DNA of 64,000 nt, from assembly GCF_028607085.1 (NCBI RefSeq), contig NZ_CP117411.1, positions 186,001 through 250,000 of the forward strand, given 5' to 3'. Shown one piece after another: positions 63,424-64,000 of this stretch (its first letter is position 1; every line of letters begins with the position of its first letter). The notes under the pieces were generated by a model. That model worked only from the letters and a program-made list of their open reading frames with translations. It ran no database searches and had not been told where the DNA came from. The DNA is from Sphingomonas naphthae. GTDB lineage: Bacteria > Pseudomonadota > Alphaproteobacteria > Sphingomonadales > Sphingomonadaceae. The position numbers were made by a program, and so were the translations under genes.

Positions 63424-63489
63424 GAAAGTTTTAGGAGAGGATGCCTGAAAGGCCCGACCTTTGTGACCCGGCGCCCGCCATTGTGCAAG
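63392..63489 (-). ncRNA. Candidate small RNA, about 98 nt
   Basis: On the minus strand from about 63489 to 63392: first a short hairpin (AAAGG-TCGGG-CCTTT, 63462-63448), then a single-stranded segment with CCTCTCCT (63440-63433), an anti-Shine-Dalgarno sequence, then an 11-bp terminator hairpin with seven T residues. A -10-like GATTAT (63501-63496) and -35-like TTGAGA (63525-63520) with 18-base spacing lie upstream. This is the layout of trans-acting sRNAs. Transcription is not shown; boundaries are estimates. Confidence 0.55.
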
Positions 63490-63515
63490 TGCAAAATAAT
63501 CTGTTCGCACTTGCA
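63484..63515. promoter_or_regulatory. Perfect inverted repeat TGCAAGTGC, candidate operator
   Basis: TGCAAGTGC (63484-63492) and GCACTTGCA (63507-63515) are exact complements with 14 bases between. It overlaps the -10 region and start site of the candidate small RNA and lies 109 bases before the LysR gene. The spacing fits a regulator dimer; which one is unknown. Confidence 0.5.
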
Positions 63516-63623
63516 AAATTCTCAACACTTGCCAGTTGGGTTTCCACGGCGGATGCGATGGCGCTTGCCAGCGCCCGCCGCGGCGCAATATCGTTTCGCC
63601 ATGGAGAAGGAAGGAGAGGCGCA

Positions 63624-64000
63624 ATGCGGCGCTTGCCCCCGCTGACGGCGGTCGAAGCCTTCGTGCAGGTCGCGCGGCTCGGATCGGTCAAGGCCGCGGC
63701 GGAAGCCCTGGCGCTGTCGTCGCCCGCGCTCAGCCGCCGGGTCCAGGCGCTCGAACGCTTCGTCGGCAAGTCCCTGTTCGAGCGGCGCCATCAGGCGATG
63801 GTGCTGAACGTCGATGGCGACGTGCTGCTGGCGCGCATCGCCCCGGCGCTCGATTCACTGGCCGCCGCGATCGAATCGGCGACAGGCGAGACCGAGCAGC
63901 TGCGCCTGCGCATCAACGTGCCGCCGCTGTTCGCCTCGCAGCGGCTGATGGCCAATCTGCCGACCCTGCGCGAGCGCCACCCCGAATTCCATCTCGATAT
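63624..64000 (+). CDS. LysR-family regulator (5' part, cut by window edge)
   Basis: 125 residues visible. MRRLPPLTAVEAFVQVARLGSVKAAAEALALSSPALSRRVQALERFVGKSLFERRH is the LysR winged HTH (GcvA-like opening), and the effector domain begins near residue 93 (LRLRINVPPLFASQRLM). AAGGAGAGG site before ATG 63624. Divergent from the candidate small RNA and cdc48; LysR regulators often control the divergent unit. Confidence 0.92.
   Translation, partial: MRRLPPLTAVEAFVQVARLGSVKAAAEALALSSPALSRRVQALERFVGKSLFERRHQAMVLNVDGDVLLARIAPALDSLAAAIESATGETEQLRLRINVPPLFASQRLMANLPTLRERHPEFHLD

Overview
The window is GC-rich alphaproteobacterial chromosome and looks most like Sphingomonadales (Sphingomonas or a close relative). 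This rests on gene order (hisG-hisD-nusB-thiL; metX/metW divergent from hisC-tyrA; rpmH-rnpA-yidD-yidC-engB; rel and rpoZ close together), on GGAAC-N16/17-CGTT promoters typical of the alphaproteobacterial general stress sigma factor EcfG, and on many palindromic intergenic repeats. There is no prophage, integron, rRNA operon or CRISPR array. One tRNA gene (Leu, anticodon GAG) is present. Most genes are housekeeping and tightly packed, often joined by 4-base ATGA/GTGA stop-start overlaps.

Layout: 1-2.9 kb, end of an aminotransferase gene and a three-gene envelope cluster (two lipoproteins, one secreted protein). 3.1-7.7 kb, ilvE, pheA, a CsbD stress protein, plsY-dprA-nucleotidyltransferase. 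7.7-13.1 kb, mostly minus strand: RidA, ArsC-like, a Phd/PIN toxin-antitoxin pair, cytochrome b561, ung, a TonB-C-like periplasmic protein, a sugar transporter. 13.1-20.3 kb: glycine-zipper protein, unknown membrane-anchored protein, HTTM-like membrane protein, rpmG, dps, a yybP-ykoY (Mn2+) riboswitch before a GDT1-type Mn exporter, a DUF1328 protein, ATP-dependent DNA ligase. 20.8-28.2 kb: TbpB-like lipoprotein, DUF4386 protein, phoD, metW-metX, hisC-tyrA. 28.4-37.7 kb: ftsE-ftsX-ydcF-plsC, zinc-ribbon protein, pfkA, tRNA-Leu, Hsp70-like protein, an oxygenase, mgtE, cyclophilin. 37.7-45.9 kb: thiL, nusB, hisD, hisG, two tandem acyltransferases, GST, bolA-nudix, J-domain protein. 46-54.5 kb: ATP-grasp/alpha-E pair, comM, SnoaL-like protein, the rpmH-to-engB cluster with a GNAT gene that appears to start at CTG. 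54.5-64 kb: YihY, rel, HxlR regulator, rpoZ, PLD/cardiolipin synthase, phospholipid methyltransferase-like protein, CDC48 ATPase, a candidate small RNA, and the start of a LysR regulator.

Regulatory highlights. Three stress-type genes (csbD-like, dps, DUF1328) each carry an EcfG-like promoter 35-51 bases before the start codon (two exact, one with a single mismatch). The Mn exporter has a riboswitch with a terminator-type expression platform. A candidate small RNA of about 98 nt with an anti-Shine-Dalgarno loop lies between cdc48 and the LysR gene, with a perfect inverted repeat over its putative promoter. Several ribosome binding sites are buried in hairpins (lipoprotein at 729, plsY).

Limits: function calls come from recognising family motifs by eye; no database search or folding calculation was run. 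Start codons are inferred from family length, Shine-Dalgarno position and overlaps.
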